A stretch of 64,000 nt of DNA from Uranotaenia lowii (taxonomy: Eukaryota > Arthropoda > Insecta > Diptera > Culicidae): positions 289,574,875 to 289,638,874 of the forward strand of contig NC_073693.1 in assembly GCF_029784155.1 (NCBI RefSeq), given 5' to 3'. Positions 1 through 12,458 of the stretch are shown piece by piece (the first letter of the stretch is position 1; each line of letters starts with the position of its first letter). The notes under the pieces are model-generated. The model made no database searches and was not told the DNA's origin. It saw nothing but the letters and a program-made list of their open reading frames with translations. A program made the position numbers and the translations under genes.

Positions 1-620
1 GGTAGATAGATATTTAGATTTTACGATAAAGTTTATTGTTCAATTGAATATCATTGTTCTGTTATATTATTACCATGGTCTTGGCTATTCGTGGGGTAAA
101 TTCCATCAAACTATTTTTTTTTTAATTTCACATGAATCTTATTGAATTGTTCTTTGTAAAACATGGAAAATAGTCAGCTTCAAGGCCATATTTTTTAGAT
201 TTTTGTCATGCTGTTACTTGCTGCTTGGACTTTAATAAAATCTATGAACAAAAATACGCGTACCTGGTAGCACACGCTTAAGACATATTAAATTGATTTT
301 TCTCATCAAATATTTGCAACCAAGATACTTTGCTGTTTCTGATTCAGCATTAATTTAATTTGAAGGTATTTATAGTCTTTCCAAAAAGATAGTCGACCGA
401 AAAACTTTCCAAAATATGATGGTACAGGTTGTTTTATTCATGGAACGTTGTTATTCATTTTATTTTAGACCCACTCAATTCTTACGATAAATTTTCTTTA
501 TCTTTGACTATCTAAACATGTCAGAAACATCATTTCAAACTTATTTTCATCAGTAAACAACCAGTAAAGTGAATAATACAGCTCAGATAGAGAGAATCAA
601 ATGATCAACTGACAAAAGAA
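1..620. other. AT-rich spacer, no gene seen
   Basis: AT-rich, stop-dense sequence on both strands with no recognisable protein, RNA gene or inverted repeat that I can support. Confidence 0.6.
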
Positions 621-630
621 AAGCCAAATA

Positions 631-877
631 TGGGACAGCTTTGCGGGTATATTTAATCCGCTTGCGGAATATACTCGCAAGGCTGTCCCATTATTATTTT
701 CTCCTCCGCAAAAACAACTTCCAAATCAAAAACACATTGGACGAAATTCTACAACAATTATCTTAATATCTGTGAAGAAAGAAGTAGAAAAGGTAAAGTT
801 TCAACCGAGAAATCCACGAAAGTTTATAAAAATCTTTAAAGCCGTTTTTCTCGGTTCGTTGTTTTTGCATATGGGAC
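631..877. repeat. MITE-like inverted-repeat cluster (TGGGACAG termini)
   Basis: Positions 631-653 and 668-690 form a near-perfect 23-bp inverted repeat beginning TGGGACAGC, with the small palindrome CCGCTTGCGG in the loop. A further ATGGGACAG lies at about 869-877. Inside 690-870, CGCAAAAACAAC and GTTGTTTTTGC form another inverted pair, as do AACCGAGAAA and TTTCTCGGTT. The whole unit folds on itself and looks like a short non-autonomous element or two abutting ends. No transposase ORF and no confirmed TSD. Confidence 0.55.
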
Positions 878-1371
878 AGACTTGCCGGCAGCGGCAGTTA
901 AGATCCTTGTTAAAAAATTCAAATAAATCATTCTGAAACATAATAACTGGACAAAAATGAAACAAATATTTTAATCAAAACTGATTCTATTTTTCCGATT
1001 ATGTTTTGGCCTTGAAAATGTCATCATACCCCAGTGTAAACAAAAATTACCGTAAACTGGAGGCCATTAATCACTTTCTTCATTAATTTTAGAATTTTTT
1101 AGAAGATTTTCAAACATAATTTAAGTGTATACGAACCAAATTTAGCCTATTTGAAATTCAATTTAAAGGCTTTCAAAAGTAGAAAAAAAAACAATAATAT
1201 TTTCCAAATTTGTTTTTAATCGTATTGCAGCTAACTATGTGTACATTGAGGGTCTATTCACACACGATAAATTTTAAAATTTATAGCTACATACATATAT
1301 ACACTTCTGCCTAGTATTTTATAAAAATCAACGCTAAATTCCCAGAATAAGTGCTCAATTAGTTGCATAAG

Positions 1372-1620
1372 AAAAGGCGATTTTTCGAGACATGAACAGT
1401 ATGAACAATCAGATATAGGGTAACGGACTAATTTTGGACCACCTTATTTAGCTCCCTTATGAAGCAACAAATAATTAAAAATTTCAACGAATATAATTGA
1501 AGCTTGGGCACTTAATATATCGAACTAAATTATTCTTTATTAGAGCGCTAGGCATGCAGAGTGGTCCAAAATAAGTTCGTTACCCAACTAGATTTTCAAT
1601 GTCTTCAAAAATCGCCTTTT
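1372..1620. repeat. 249-bp MITE with long imperfect TIRs
   Basis: The left end AAAAGGCGATTTTTCGAGACAT (1372-1393) pairs with the right end at 1599-1620. Further in, GGGTAACGGACTAATTTTGG (from 1418) pairs with sequence at 1565-1584. The two arms are about 70 bp with mismatches around a short AT-rich loop. There is no ORF, and TSDs are not obvious. This architecture is typical of palindromic MITEs in mosquito genomes. Confidence 0.65.
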
Positions 1621-1923
1621 CAGTGCCACGACTTGTCACGTAGATCGATTCTCAGCATAAGCTCTTCTGATTAGAGTTATAATTCACATGCACATTTTAA
1701 ACGTGGATTTTACTCAAATATTTAAAATAACCAATGTTTTCTTCTTCCTTATAGCAGCAGATTCGCTTCCTAGTAACAAATTATGTTCTATGGTTACATC
1801 ATTTGATTTGTAGTATAACTCCAGGCGTTTAATCTTCGGCGAATCGGCGTTTTGTTTCGATTTTTTTTTTCATTCCTCTTCTAATGAACGCATTCTCTGT
1901 GGATACATTGGAAAATTTAACTA

Positions 1924-2345
1924 AAATTTGCTATCACGCCTTAAGAGTTAAATTTGTTTTTATTTTGGTAGATTTAAGGTAGTACAAAGCGCAAAACTGG
2001 AACCGAAATTTTCAAACGCGGACAGCAAAGTAATGCCATATTTTGCTTTTAATGAAACCTTAACTACATCTCGTTATGCTGTCGTTTTTGTGAAAATTTT
2101 GAAAGCATAATGATGCCAAATTTTGCTTTTATTTAAAAATTTTCGATGCCTAATATTGGCATCATTGTGCTCTCCAAGCTCTCGGAAAACGAGGTGTAGT
2201 TTGGGTCTCAGTTTTAGCAAAATTTGGTATCACTTTGCTAACCAAGTATGAAAATTTGTGCTCTCATTTTTGCTGTGTACCACCTTATGTCAAGCAAAAT
2301 GAGAGCAAACTGGGCTCTCAGGGCGTGATAGCAAAATTTGCTATA
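1924..2345. repeat. MITE with about 80-bp imperfect TIRs
   Basis: AAATTTGCTATCACGCC at 1924-1940 is inverted at 2322-2338. TAAGGTAGTACAAAGCGC (from 1975) is inverted at 2267-2286 as TTTTGCTGTGTACCACCTTA. The arms line up collinearly over about 75-80 bp. The core holds repeated GCAAAATTTGG(C/T)AT(C) words, which are possible sub-terminal motifs. No coding capacity. Confidence 0.6.
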
Positions 2346-2545
2346 ATTTTGCCATAAAAGTCTACTCGGGATTACAATATTTTGAAACAACATTTTTACA
2401 CAATTTTTTCTACATTTGAATTTTTTTCTTCATTAGAAACTTAAATCATAGCTTTTCAAACGAAGAAAAAAGTTTTGAGAAATTTTATCTTTAGTTATTT
2501 ATGATTATGTGGAAAAAATTAATGTTGATCAATATTACCCTGTTT

Positions 2546-2601
2546 AACCGAGTGAATTCTAGGAATTATGTTTGTTAAGTTATGTCGTGAGACGGAATAC
2601 T
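2546..2601 (+). repeat. LINE-A 3'-end fragment (5'-truncated)
   Basis: The stretch from AACCGAGTGAATT to GACGGAATACT matches the last codons and 3' end of LINE-A (compare 16977-17031) with a few substitutions. It ends where LINE-A coding ends. It is an old, about 55-bp dead-on-arrival copy. Confidence 0.7.
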
Positions 2602-2825
2602 TTAATGGCTTTAATTTTTTTTATTCTTCAAATGATAACAATGTATTTTTATCTTTCACTTGTGTTTACTAATGAAAATCTAGAACATAAAGTTATCTAA
2701 TAGAAATCCAGATTATAAGCTTGTAAACATATGCGAACGATCGCTTTTGAAGATTATCCAACTTTTCAAGATGGATGAGCTCACCGTGGAATGGTATATT
2801 CAAGTTTTATTTACTTAGATAAAAC

Positions 2826-3215
2826 TTGCCAGATTGCCCGGTTTTACGCGGACTTGCTCGGATATTTAGTACGGATTTTAGGAAAAGTCTGGCCCAGTCC
2901 GGTACCCCAGATTTCATTGAAAAAATTAAGCATTTTACCTTATCTATGCAAATTTTTTAAAAGTCAAATAAAAAATTATCAAATGCAGTTAATATTATTT
3001 TATGATTTTTGCGTCGGAAAGTGATGATTTTTTAGGAAGTGTTATCAAAATAATCATAAACGATTTTAAAGCCTAAATAACGTTTTTAAATCTTCTTACG
3101 TGTATTGAGAGAAAAAAAATTTTTTTTTTTTTGTTTTTTTCCATTGGATTTTTGTTTAATAAATCTGTAGTTTTGACTGAAATTTTCCGATGATCGCCCG
3201 GATTTCGGATTAAAG
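2826..3215 (+). repeat. Non-autonomous repeat, CCGG-rich ends, copy 1
   Basis: It begins TTGCCAGATTGCCCGG and carries an AT-rich body with ATCAAAATAATCATAAACG. It ends near a GCCCGGATTTCGG block. The same start, body and end words recur at 39431-39872 and partly at 50800-51062. Diverged copy without coding capacity. Confidence 0.55.
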
Positions 3216-4381
3216 ATATTAAAATGTTTTTATTTCAGCTGATAGCTTAGTATGTGCTTCATCGAAAGAAGGATAAATAATCCCCTCACAACAGTTGGGG
3301 AGTATCATCAAGATTTCAGACTTAGGATCTAGAACTTTTAAAAAAATAAGTGATTTCAAATTCAACGGAGATACGGATAGAAGAATTAAAGAGTGCAATT
3401 CGAACCATGAAATCAAATTTAATCCAGAACCACAATTCACTGTCTCAAATAAAAAAAAATATTTCAAATCAATATTTGAGAAAAAAAATATATATATGCA
3501 ATTCATATATGTACATACTTGAGAAACTAAATCACAATCAGAGCCAAAAGAGGATTTTTTGAAATAATATTTCAAAATATTAATTATATTTCTATTTCAT
3601 ATTCATAAAAACAAAAAAAATAACCTTTTCATGTAAGGTTTTATATTGACAAAATGTGATGCGGGTTTCAAATTTCTTATCAAACATTGAAAACAGAACA
3701 ATTGTCAAATATTTGTTCTAGACATGACAAAAAATAAATTTGGAAACATAAAACCAGAATGAAAATTAAATATTCAAAACACAAAATCAGTAATCATTAA
3801 AAAAAAAATCAGATGAATATGCAGTTTTAACAAAAATGTCGACTTCCAAAATTTAAAAAAAAACCATGAAACATAAAAAAAACATCACAAGACTTGACAA
3901 TGTCAATTAATTGAACCTCTATTTGTATTGAAAGCAATGTTAAAAATCATCAATTGGTAAATGATATGCCGAAAGCAGGTTATTTACTTCAGTATGAAAA
4001 ATTTCAAAATATTCAACATTTTTCTTGTTCGAAACTCATCATTCCGGAATATTTAAAGAAAATATTTAAAATAACCAACCATTTTTGGGGTTTGGATTTG
4101 AATTTTTCACTCTTAAGTCTTTGCTGAGTTAAAACTCAAAAAAATTGCATAATGGAGATCAAGAATAAAAATATCAGAGTTTCATAATTCGGAATTTTCA
4201 TTCAGATGCACTAGTTGAATAACGAATAAATAAAAATAAGAAAAAATCATATAAGATTCAAATTTCACTACGATAATTTTGGTTAAGAGGTCTGTATGTT
4301 CTGTTCATAATTATACGAAATTTGGTTTGCAATTGAGATTCAGAAATCAGTTTTAAATAATAAATTCTAAATTTAAAAAAA
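3216..4381. other. AT-rich spacer
   Basis: No gene supported. The longest open frame here (3219-3575, minus) is low-complexity, has no recognisable domain and overlaps other random frames. Confidence 0.5.
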
Positions 4382-4509
4382 AAGTTATAGCAGTTCAAAG
4401 ATTGTGCTTTGGTCGCAAATTGTGGTCCAAAACGCAATGCGTTAAATGTACTCATAACGATAAGATGACAATTTGCTGCCAAAATACAATCTTTGAACTG
4501 CTATAACTT
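4382..4509. repeat. 128-bp fold-back MITE with perfect 24-bp TIRs
   Basis: AAGTTATAGCAGTTCAAAGA(TTGT) at 4382-4405 is the exact reverse complement of 4486-4509. Pairing continues with mismatches through GGTCGCAAATTGTG and GACAATTTGCTGCC. The unit would fold into one long hairpin. No ORF. Confidence 0.75.
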
Positions 4510-6300
4510 ATTTGTTTTAAGTCCAATCGTAATGCAGTTTTCAAGTCAAATGTTTGTCTTATGTTAGGCTTTAAGATTAATATTCATCAAAAGCAATCCC
4601 TCCCTATGGCCAGATCATACAATTTGGCATGTGACCTTCTGGTAAATTGATGATCAATTATAGCTTGGAGCGAGTGAGATTTATCATGTTTAATTCTTCC
4701 TATATCAAGTCCGTTAAATTATTCAAAAATGTGAAAATTACTGTTTTAGTGAAATAACCATAACTTCTTCAATTTTCAACCGATTTTGATAAATGACTAC
4801 TTGAAATCTTTTTTTCTAAACTGATATTTACGGTCCATAGCAAATCAGTTTTGTTTTAAATATGTTACCATCGAGTCTAAAACTGTCAATAAAACATTAT
4901 TTTCTCTATAAAAATGCATTTTTCATAATTTTTTTTATATCACCATTCCACTTATTTTAATAATACTGTTGATCATATGCAAAAATAAAGTTCAGATGAT
5001 CGATTGCAAATTTTTCCATCTTCAATATACAAAAATCAGATTTAAAATTAATTTTTAGCAGTCCGAGATATTTGAATAAAAATACAAGAACTTTTTTTAT
5101 TTTTCCAAATTTCAAAATTTGAAGCGTAACTCAAAAACTGTTCTACTGAGATTTCATGTTCGAATTCAGCGCCCTATTTCAAAAATAAAAATTTGGGTCA
5201 GTCGATTAAGATCACTTTTTTTAAATTTTGTAAACTAGTGTTATAAATGATAATTTATTGTTGTTAGATAGCTTGGACTATATCTTCAGGTTTAGGAAAA
5301 TTCAGCTGGAAATATATTTTATTGGATTGTTGTTAAACATTATTGATATTGAAGATTGTTCATAAACAAAGATTTAAACTTAAATCTGAATGTAGACTCT
5401 ACATTGTAGAGTTTACAAGAGTTCAACTCTGATTTGAATTCCAAACAAGTTATCTTTCAAATGAAGCCTTCAAGGTTCCTCATTTATTTTTTAAAGCTTC
5501 AAAAAACTGAACACTTTAAGGATTCATTTTCGAAAGTAATGATTTTCAATGAATAACTTTTAATATAAAAGAACATTAACGCGATTAAAACCACACTTAT
5601 TATCACCTTTTCTGAGTGATTTTTATGTATGCATTTAAAAACAAAAGTTTTAATGGAAAAAATTTGTCACCAAATCCCACAAAAGCCAAAACTTTTGACT
5701 GTATTGAAAAGTTTTTTAATCAATTGATATTTCAATATTTGGCCATAACCTTATTCTTTAATGTCAGGAAAGCTCCAATTTTTTATTGATTTTCTTTATG
5801 GTTTTGTACCCTGGAATTTAAAAAAAAAACCTTAATCCAAGGATAATAGTTTGAGTCATAAATTTTTTTTTAACCCTATGCAGCATGAAAAATGAATCCG
5901 TTAATAATAACATTGTTGATGGAAAATATTATATTGACTCCTGACTTAAAAATTTATGCAAAAAATTTTTTTTTATAGTTTTGATTGGATGAGATCAATT
6001 TCTTTAGAATTCTTTACGGTTTGATAAATGCTTACTCAATTTTTGACAAAAAATAGATTGAAATGTTTCAAGGTACTGAATTGAGCTTTAAAATTAAAAA
6101 CATTACCTCAAAGCCATATTAAGGCTTGTATGCAATTGAGGTTTAAATTGATTAGTAAGTTCATGTTATATGTTAGAGGTATAAAGAAATTAATTAATAG
6201 TATTTTTAATAATGGATCTATTTGTTAGATATCAGAAAACATATGCAAATATACTCGAATTTTGATTCTATTGTTTGGTAAAATAACAACGTTGTACGTT
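4510..6300. other. AT-rich spacer
   Basis: About 1.8 kb of stop-dense, T- and A-run-rich sequence. I see no ORF, RNA gene or convincing repeat. Confidence 0.5.
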
Positions 6301-6304
6301 ACGT

Positions 6305-7000
6305 GGTAATGTTTTGTTTACATATGCAAATTTTTGTAATTTTCTGTCAAGTGGTTTTTGAGATAGCGTCCAATAGAGAAATTTTTCGACTTTTATTTTC
6401 GGGCAACATGTGTGCCATCGATCTTGCATACCATGAAACTTTTTATTTTATTCATGACTATCTTTTAATAACGTTTCCTGTTTCCTGAAGCTTGACTTTC
6501 AAAAGAACTCAAAATTTTGAATTTGATCGAAGTTATAACAGATTTAGCCGATTGTCCATCTTCGGTACGAAAACAACATATTTGACTTTTTAGCACTCCA
6601 CCACCGTTTCAACGTAACGACACGATTCTTGATCCAACTTAAACAGAGTATAAACTGTGTTAAACTTATTGAAGTGCTTTTCAGAAAAAAACGGTTGCGT
6701 TTGGAGACAATCTCCTTTGTATTTTTACTTATTAATCGTGTCAATCGTTATGAAAGACTGAGTAGTTTGCAGTTTCCACAGATCGTTAGCCTCTTCAAGT
6801 ACTAGACATAACATTTTTTAATTAACAAACCTTTTTATCTCCGAAAAATATCTTGCCTGTCAACGAACAAGTTTCTGGTTGGAATCCTGCTAGGTGACCA
6901 GTACAGAGTTCGTTTTACTGTCTATCACGAAATTTTTCAAAATATCTCCCCACTAGCACACTATGGGATTTGGGGCGGCAAGAAGTGAAAAAATGAACTT
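6305..7000 (-). repeat. Copy of fold-back repeat family (see 48745-49930)
   Basis: The reverse complement of 6490-6810 aligns with 49420-49700. Shared words include the region around CCACCACCGTTT, the CAAATATGTT block and the CTAACGATCTG block. The TTTTTGAGATAGCGTCC motif at about 6355 is the family's terminal-arm motif. Strand is given relative to the 49-kb copy. No intact ORF; the small open frames inside are shadows. Confidence 0.6.
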
Positions 7001-7526
7001 TATCGGATCACTTTTTTTATTATTACTAATTAATAACTTAATATTTGACTAAGATATTCCCAGTTTTGCAACTCATTATCTTGGATACTGAACGCACCAC
7101 AGACATCAGACTTTGAAAAATTGAAAAATCTATATGATGAAGAAAAAAAGCTATCATTTGAACCAAAATAATTAAATATATTTTTCAAAAGTCAAAAAAG
7201 CCTCGCATTTCCCCATACTCTTTTTACCATCAAGATCTAATTCAAGGTCCTTAAAATACAATAAAAGAGATTCCAGGCACCCCAAAGTACCGTTTTTGAT
7301 TTATTGTCAAATAAAGAAAAAAATTTCATGCAAATGGGTAATTTTTATCCAATAATGAGTATATATTCAACAAAGTTTATGTTGATATTTCGCATAATTG
7401 ACAATCATTTCACAGATTTTTTTTTAAAATTTCATGAAAAGTCTTGATGATATTTATTATTTATGGTCAATTAGTCCAAAACACGGCTTTCAAAAGAAAT
7501 AAAAAGAAGGGCCAAAAATAACACCA
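7001..7526. other. AT-rich spacer
   Basis: No supported feature. Confidence 0.45.
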
Positions 7527-8719
7527 CACAGCAAAAAAAAATGTAACGCTGGCCGATGTAATTTATGAAGATGTAAGCATACCTATGTATTTTTTTGGAT
7601 AATCGTTTTAATATTACATCTTTTCTATGTACACCATGCGAGCAGGTCTTTTTGTGTAATATCACAACCAGCAATGTAGCATCACATCAAGTAGTCAATG
7701 TTTATCCAAATTGACATTTGATTTGCTATACGTATCAAAAAGTTGGTGGAGGTTTGCAAGGCTCAGGAAGATTTGTTTTTCTAGTGAGTATGATCGATCT
7801 TCTCAAAAAAATTTAGCAAAACCATTCAGTAAGGTTTCATTTTCTATTTTTCTCTGCAGGGTCATTTCGCCCAAGGACACCGTCGAGAATGAAAAATTTA
7901 GAAAGATTTGAAACCACCCGGATGAAAAGATGAGTATTTTTTCCGATCTGATTATCCTCAATGAGCTCATTTCCAATTTTTTTTTAGGAAGGAACTGTTA
8001 CGGATTGAAAACACACGCTGGCTGTTTCTTCCTAAGAATACGGAACCTCGAACTTCAAATCTTACTGATACGATGCCTCCATTTCCGTTGAATAATTGTC
8101 AGCTATGAAAAACAGTTTGAACAGCTGTCGTTTCATGAAAAATTATGTTATCAGAAGTGGTCAGAAGTGGTCAAGTGCAATGTTTCGACAGGATTTCTAT
8201 AGTTTCAGCTAAATCGGTGCTGCTGGATATGTTTGGAACGGGAACCTGTCTTCTTAAAGAATTAGTCAGAGAGAACTTCCTATCCGGACGACTCACAAAC
8301 GGCAGTTCTCACTTAGGATAAGAATATTATGTAACAGAATGATGATATTTTTAAATAAATTATCTGCCAACAGTTTGATTATAATTGCTCAGTTTAATTC
8401 TCATTCAATTTCCTGATTCTTATCCATATTTAATCCATATTTAAAGTCTGGGTCTTGAATGAGACTTCAAGTAAAAAACGGAAACAATCATGTTTATGAG
8501 AAATTTAGAAAATATTCAAACATCCAGGTACATTGGAAGCTCTATACTATAATCGTGCTCGAATTTGTTTACTGCGATACATACTTTTGATGTAATTTGT
8601 TTTACATCGTTCAGATGTAATTTCGTAGTCACATCAAAACAATGTAATATTAGATACCTTTTGCAACTCAAGTTATGTGCACGTTTTTGATGTAATATCG
8701 CAACACTTTTTTTGCTGTG
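7527..8719. mobile_element. Non-autonomous TIR element (CACAGCAAAAAAA ends)
   Basis: The left end CACAGCAAAAAAAAATGTAA (7527) is mirrored by TTTTTTTGCTGTG ending at 8719. Both sub-terminal regions carry several GATGTAAT or ATTACATC words (for example near 7555, 7613, 8590, 8618 and 8697), a pattern seen in transposase-bound MITE ends. The 1.2-kb interior has no transposase-like ORF. No matching TSD was found, so the exact ends are provisional. Confidence 0.5.
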
Positions 8720-8779
8720 CAAGCATTCTACTTTATAAGTTGTTTATTAACAATTTGTGTATGAATTTATTTTAAGTTC

Positions 8780-9335
8780 GTCAAAATAGCAATTTTCATA
8801 CAAAATTTTCAAAAATTACAAAAAAGTCCAAAACACCTAAGCAGTAAAAATATTCTGCACACGATTTGGCCACCGTTTTAAAATTATTTTACCGGTAGCC
8901 AGCTTGACGAACCAATCAGAAAAAATGACTTTTTTATCACTTTCTCTATTCATATTTTTGGAATGAGCTTGGAATCAATCATTTTCACTTTTATTCAAAT
9001 TTCAGCAACCTGTTGATTCTCTAGGGACCTCTCAAACGATTTATCATGATATTATTTCAATTTTGGCTGAATAGGTTTATTTCCAGCTGTTTTTGGGTTT
9101 TTCACCGGAAATTTTCTGGATTTTTTCGATCCTGCCCAAAAAAAAATTGTCAATGATCTTCAGTATTGAAAGCTTTTTCAATACCATTTGACAGATTGTC
9201 AACTAAATGTGTACACGTGTACATTACATGACTAAGCAGCTTCACTGAAAATTTCATCAATTTCCAAACATGCGTTCAAAAGCTATTCACAAAACAAAGT
9301 GTTGCTTTTTTCCAAATACACTCCTGAAATACATT
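8780..9335. repeat. Partial copy of the 49-kb fold-back repeat
   Basis: It contains the reverse complement of 48960-49140 (blocks around TCACTTTTATTCAAATTTCA and TTTTTATCACTTT). It ends with the same terminal signature, ATTCACAAAACAAAGTGTTGC, as the right end of the 49-kb copy. Rearranged or internally deleted copy. Confidence 0.5.
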
Positions 9336-9521
9336 CGAAAACCAAAAAAAAAAAAAAACTTTCAAACCTGTTCTGTTGTGTATCTAGAATTATAATGAAG
9401 TTATTCTACTGAGTCATAAAAAGTTAACGATTTTTTTAATTTTATTAGAAGAAAACAATTTTCAGACAATTGCTTGTATCCAAAATTGCATATTGACAGA
9501 CTCAACAAACACATGAACCCA

Positions 9522-10021
9522 NNNNNNNNNNNNNNNNNNNNNNNNNNNNNNNNNNNNNNNNNNNNNNNNNNNNNNNNNNNNNNNNNNNNNNNNNNNNNNN
9601 NNNNNNNNNNNNNNNNNNNNNNNNNNNNNNNNNNNNNNNNNNNNNNNNNNNNNNNNNNNNNNNNNNNNNNNNNNNNNNNNNNNNNNNNNNNNNNNNNNNN
9701 NNNNNNNNNNNNNNNNNNNNNNNNNNNNNNNNNNNNNNNNNNNNNNNNNNNNNNNNNNNNNNNNNNNNNNNNNNNNNNNNNNNNNNNNNNNNNNNNNNNN
9801 NNNNNNNNNNNNNNNNNNNNNNNNNNNNNNNNNNNNNNNNNNNNNNNNNNNNNNNNNNNNNNNNNNNNNNNNNNNNNNNNNNNNNNNNNNNNNNNNNNNN
9901 NNNNNNNNNNNNNNNNNNNNNNNNNNNNNNNNNNNNNNNNNNNNNNNNNNNNNNNNNNNNNNNNNNNNNNNNNNNNNNNNNNNNNNNNNNNNNNNNNNNN
10001 NNNNNNNNNNNNNNNNNNNNN
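9522..10021. other. Assembly gap (500 N)
   Basis: Exactly 500 undetermined bases, a conventional scaffold-gap size, so true length is unknown. Open frames running through it are artefacts. Confidence 0.99.
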
Positions 10022-10139
10022 TTTGTATAAAATCCTTTTCTCACCTTGTTTTGTATATTATTCGTTGTTCGTTGAATTATTCGTTTACACATTTCCGATA
10101 ACAACTTTGCAATGAGACTAAATTTGCTTTATGAAATAC

Positions 10140-12445
10140 CGGCCGTGATATTATTTGATAATTTTAAAGTCAGTTTTCCAAAAAAAAAAAAATGGAACTA
10201 AATTCATAAATTTTCAATTCTAACGCCATATTTATAGACCAAACAGTAGGAATAAGTATTTTTTTATCAAAACCATATAATAATCATTCAAAATCTGGTG
10301 TTTTGAAAGTCATTTTTTTTATTCCATCTATCCATATGTAACCGTTGGTCACAAGTTATGCTTGTGGTCTCCGACCCAAGTATAAGTTAGGAGCATTTTC
10401 AATTTAACCCGTTTTGCAAAACAAGTCAAGGGCTGCAATCAACTGTGATCTAATGTCGATAGGTTGGTGTCTTCGCTGGCAAGGTCGACATTAGTTACAG
10501 GGGCACACTCGCGGGGGAAGAAGTGTATTCCCAACGGTGTGAGCCAGGGTGTTTAAAGGGGTTGAGATGCAGATGGCGCACCAGTATCCCTTTTGACATA
10601 TCAAACTATTTGTCCGTTCCTTTTTAAATTCCTATCCGCATAGCCTCCAACTTATCAAATGAAACAAGAGTCATTCTTTCTGGTCGTGACTTTCGAGTGA
10701 AGTAGAGTGCGCGCCGTTTTTAGTAATTGTAGGTTTTAACATGTGGTTTTTGTAAAAAGTGAAACTTGTTGAATTTGTGGTTTATTTCTTATAGGAAAGG
10801 GCACAATTGTTAGCTAATACTTCGCTCAAGGCAATAAGCCAACGAAAGGGATCAGAATTTGTGTGCGATTTAAAAAGTTCTGTTACGGTTAGTAAAATCG
10901 TGAAACATAACCTAGAAAGAATTATTAAAAGCGAATTATTTATAATTATAGTCTAACAGTTAAAGTAAAATATAAGGGCTAACAAGCAGACAAAACACAG
11001 AACAAGAAGGAGAACAAGTTAAAAGCAGAAAAAAGGTAAAATTTGTTAAAATAGTTTGTTAAATGTTATTTATAATTACATGTGTCAAGTGTGGAAAAAT
11101 ATGGCTTTGAGGGTGTGTCTAATTGTTTCGCCAGGTCCAGCAAGGGCCTTTTTTCTCTTATTCGGACAAATTCCGAACCAGTTTCATCCATAGGGGATCT
11201 CGGATCCAAGCCAGACGGGTCAGCGGTAGCAAGATAGCACGTGGTCAACACCTATACTGACCAGGGTGCACGGCAAGCGAACACCAGGAGCGGCCGTTAG
11301 CTACGATCGCAATCCCTAGAGTACTGACTTCGTCTAGATCCGGGCCCGCTAGATTCTCAAATCAGCATCTCGCCAAAATATGAACCCTCGGATTTGAGAA
11401 TACCGGTTAAATGCATGCCATCGAGGGAAGTGCCCAGCCAAGACGTCAACATTAAAGAACCCAACACACGCAAGTAGACACATGAAAACCCTAAATAAAG
11501 CCATGTATATGTATTCAAAGAAGTTAGACGGGTTCAAATCTTCCTAGAGAAATAGCTCACTTTTCCCTAAGTTTCACTATATTTTAAACGCGTAGCGATT
11601 TCGGAAGGAACACACACCCCTCGTCACTGGAAAGTCGATCAATGGTTTGACTATTCCTGACACCCCTAGAGTGAAAGTTCCATTTCCCTATAACGGGTAC
11701 TCATTTGCATCTCTTTGCGGGGCAACATATAATGGGTTCCTGTTGGTGATATGTTTCCTCTCCTAAAAGTGGGTTAAGGTACATTCACAGATAAGCGACC
11801 TTGAGGTTAGCAAGACTAGTTTAGTCGAAGGTTACACATATCTTCCACTTCCGACTCCGGTCAACACAATCCGCAAGCTCTTGTGGTAATCGATGTTGAT
11901 CTGTATAGATGTGATTACTCGATCTACGTCTAAAGGAACCATATGCCTAAAGACGACTCTAAATCCGACAGTAGGATAACATTCACGGAATTCCTTAAAA
12001 TCAGGCATTGGATAAAGTTTTTTCCGTTTTTTCACTAGCAGCTTTCCTGGAATGCAAGTATGTTACTAAATAGTGGTTCCAAAGTTCCATTTAATGATAC
12101 CTACTCAACAGCTTAAATATGAATAATTTATGCTATTTTTGTGCGTAAAATTTTCTGACTTCTTCTTTAGCAGTTTTTTATGAAACCTGTAAAATTTTGA
12201 TTTTGCCACTGGTGACCATGATTGCCTAGGAATGTATTCAAGAGGCGTACAAATATGATGGTGAGAGAATAAAGCGAAAATCGTCAAGCTAAATTTGAGA
12301 TTCACGAAATTAAAGTGTGAAAACTCTAGCGCGAAAAGAAAATCGCAATAAATAAGAAATTAATATTGTAGTCAAATTCTCCATTGGAGTGATCAGTTTT
12401 CCAGTAGGCGATTAAGAAACGTATGACTTCAATAAATACCTTCTT
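10140..12445. other. Moderately GC-rich unassigned region upstream of LINE-A
   Basis: Composition is visibly less AT-rich than the flanks. There is a perfect 10-bp stem CTAATGTCGA/TCGACATTAG at 10450-10494 and CACAAG/CTTGTG at 10350-10366. Exon-like and intron-like signals occur (a TTTATTTCTTATAG acceptor near 10795 and a donor AAAAAAGGTAAAA near 11035). I cannot recognise a protein. It could be the leader or LTR of an unidentified retroelement or a host non-coding transcript. The TSD at 12446 shows it is not part of LINE-A. Confidence 0.35.
11832..12035 (-). CDS. Unrecognised short ORF, 67 aa
   Basis: Starts MKKRKKLYPMPDFKEF and has balanced, protein-like composition with few low-complexity runs, unlike most frames nearby. 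I recognise no domain. It lies in the GC-richer block, with no neighbouring ORF in the same strand that clearly continues it. It may be a relic of a larger coding region of an unidentified element, or chance. Confidence 0.2.
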   Translation of the reverse strand: MKKRKKLYPMPDFKEFRECYPTVGFRVVFRHMVPLDVDRVITSIQINIDYHKSLRIVLTGVGSGRYV

Positions 12446-12458
12446 ATATTTCTTTTTG
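12446..12458. repeat. LINE-A target-site duplication, left
   Basis: ATATTTCTTTTTG, repeated exactly at 17050-17062 after the LINE 3' tail. Confidence 0.9.

Noticed and set aside
3219..3575. 118-aa minus-strand ORF as a gene
   Set aside because: AT-rich, Phe-, Leu- and Ser-heavy, overlapped by two plus-strand frames, no recognisable motif.
9474..10115. Open frames of 213 and 200 aa on both strands
   Set aside because: They run through the 500-N assembly gap and are artefacts.
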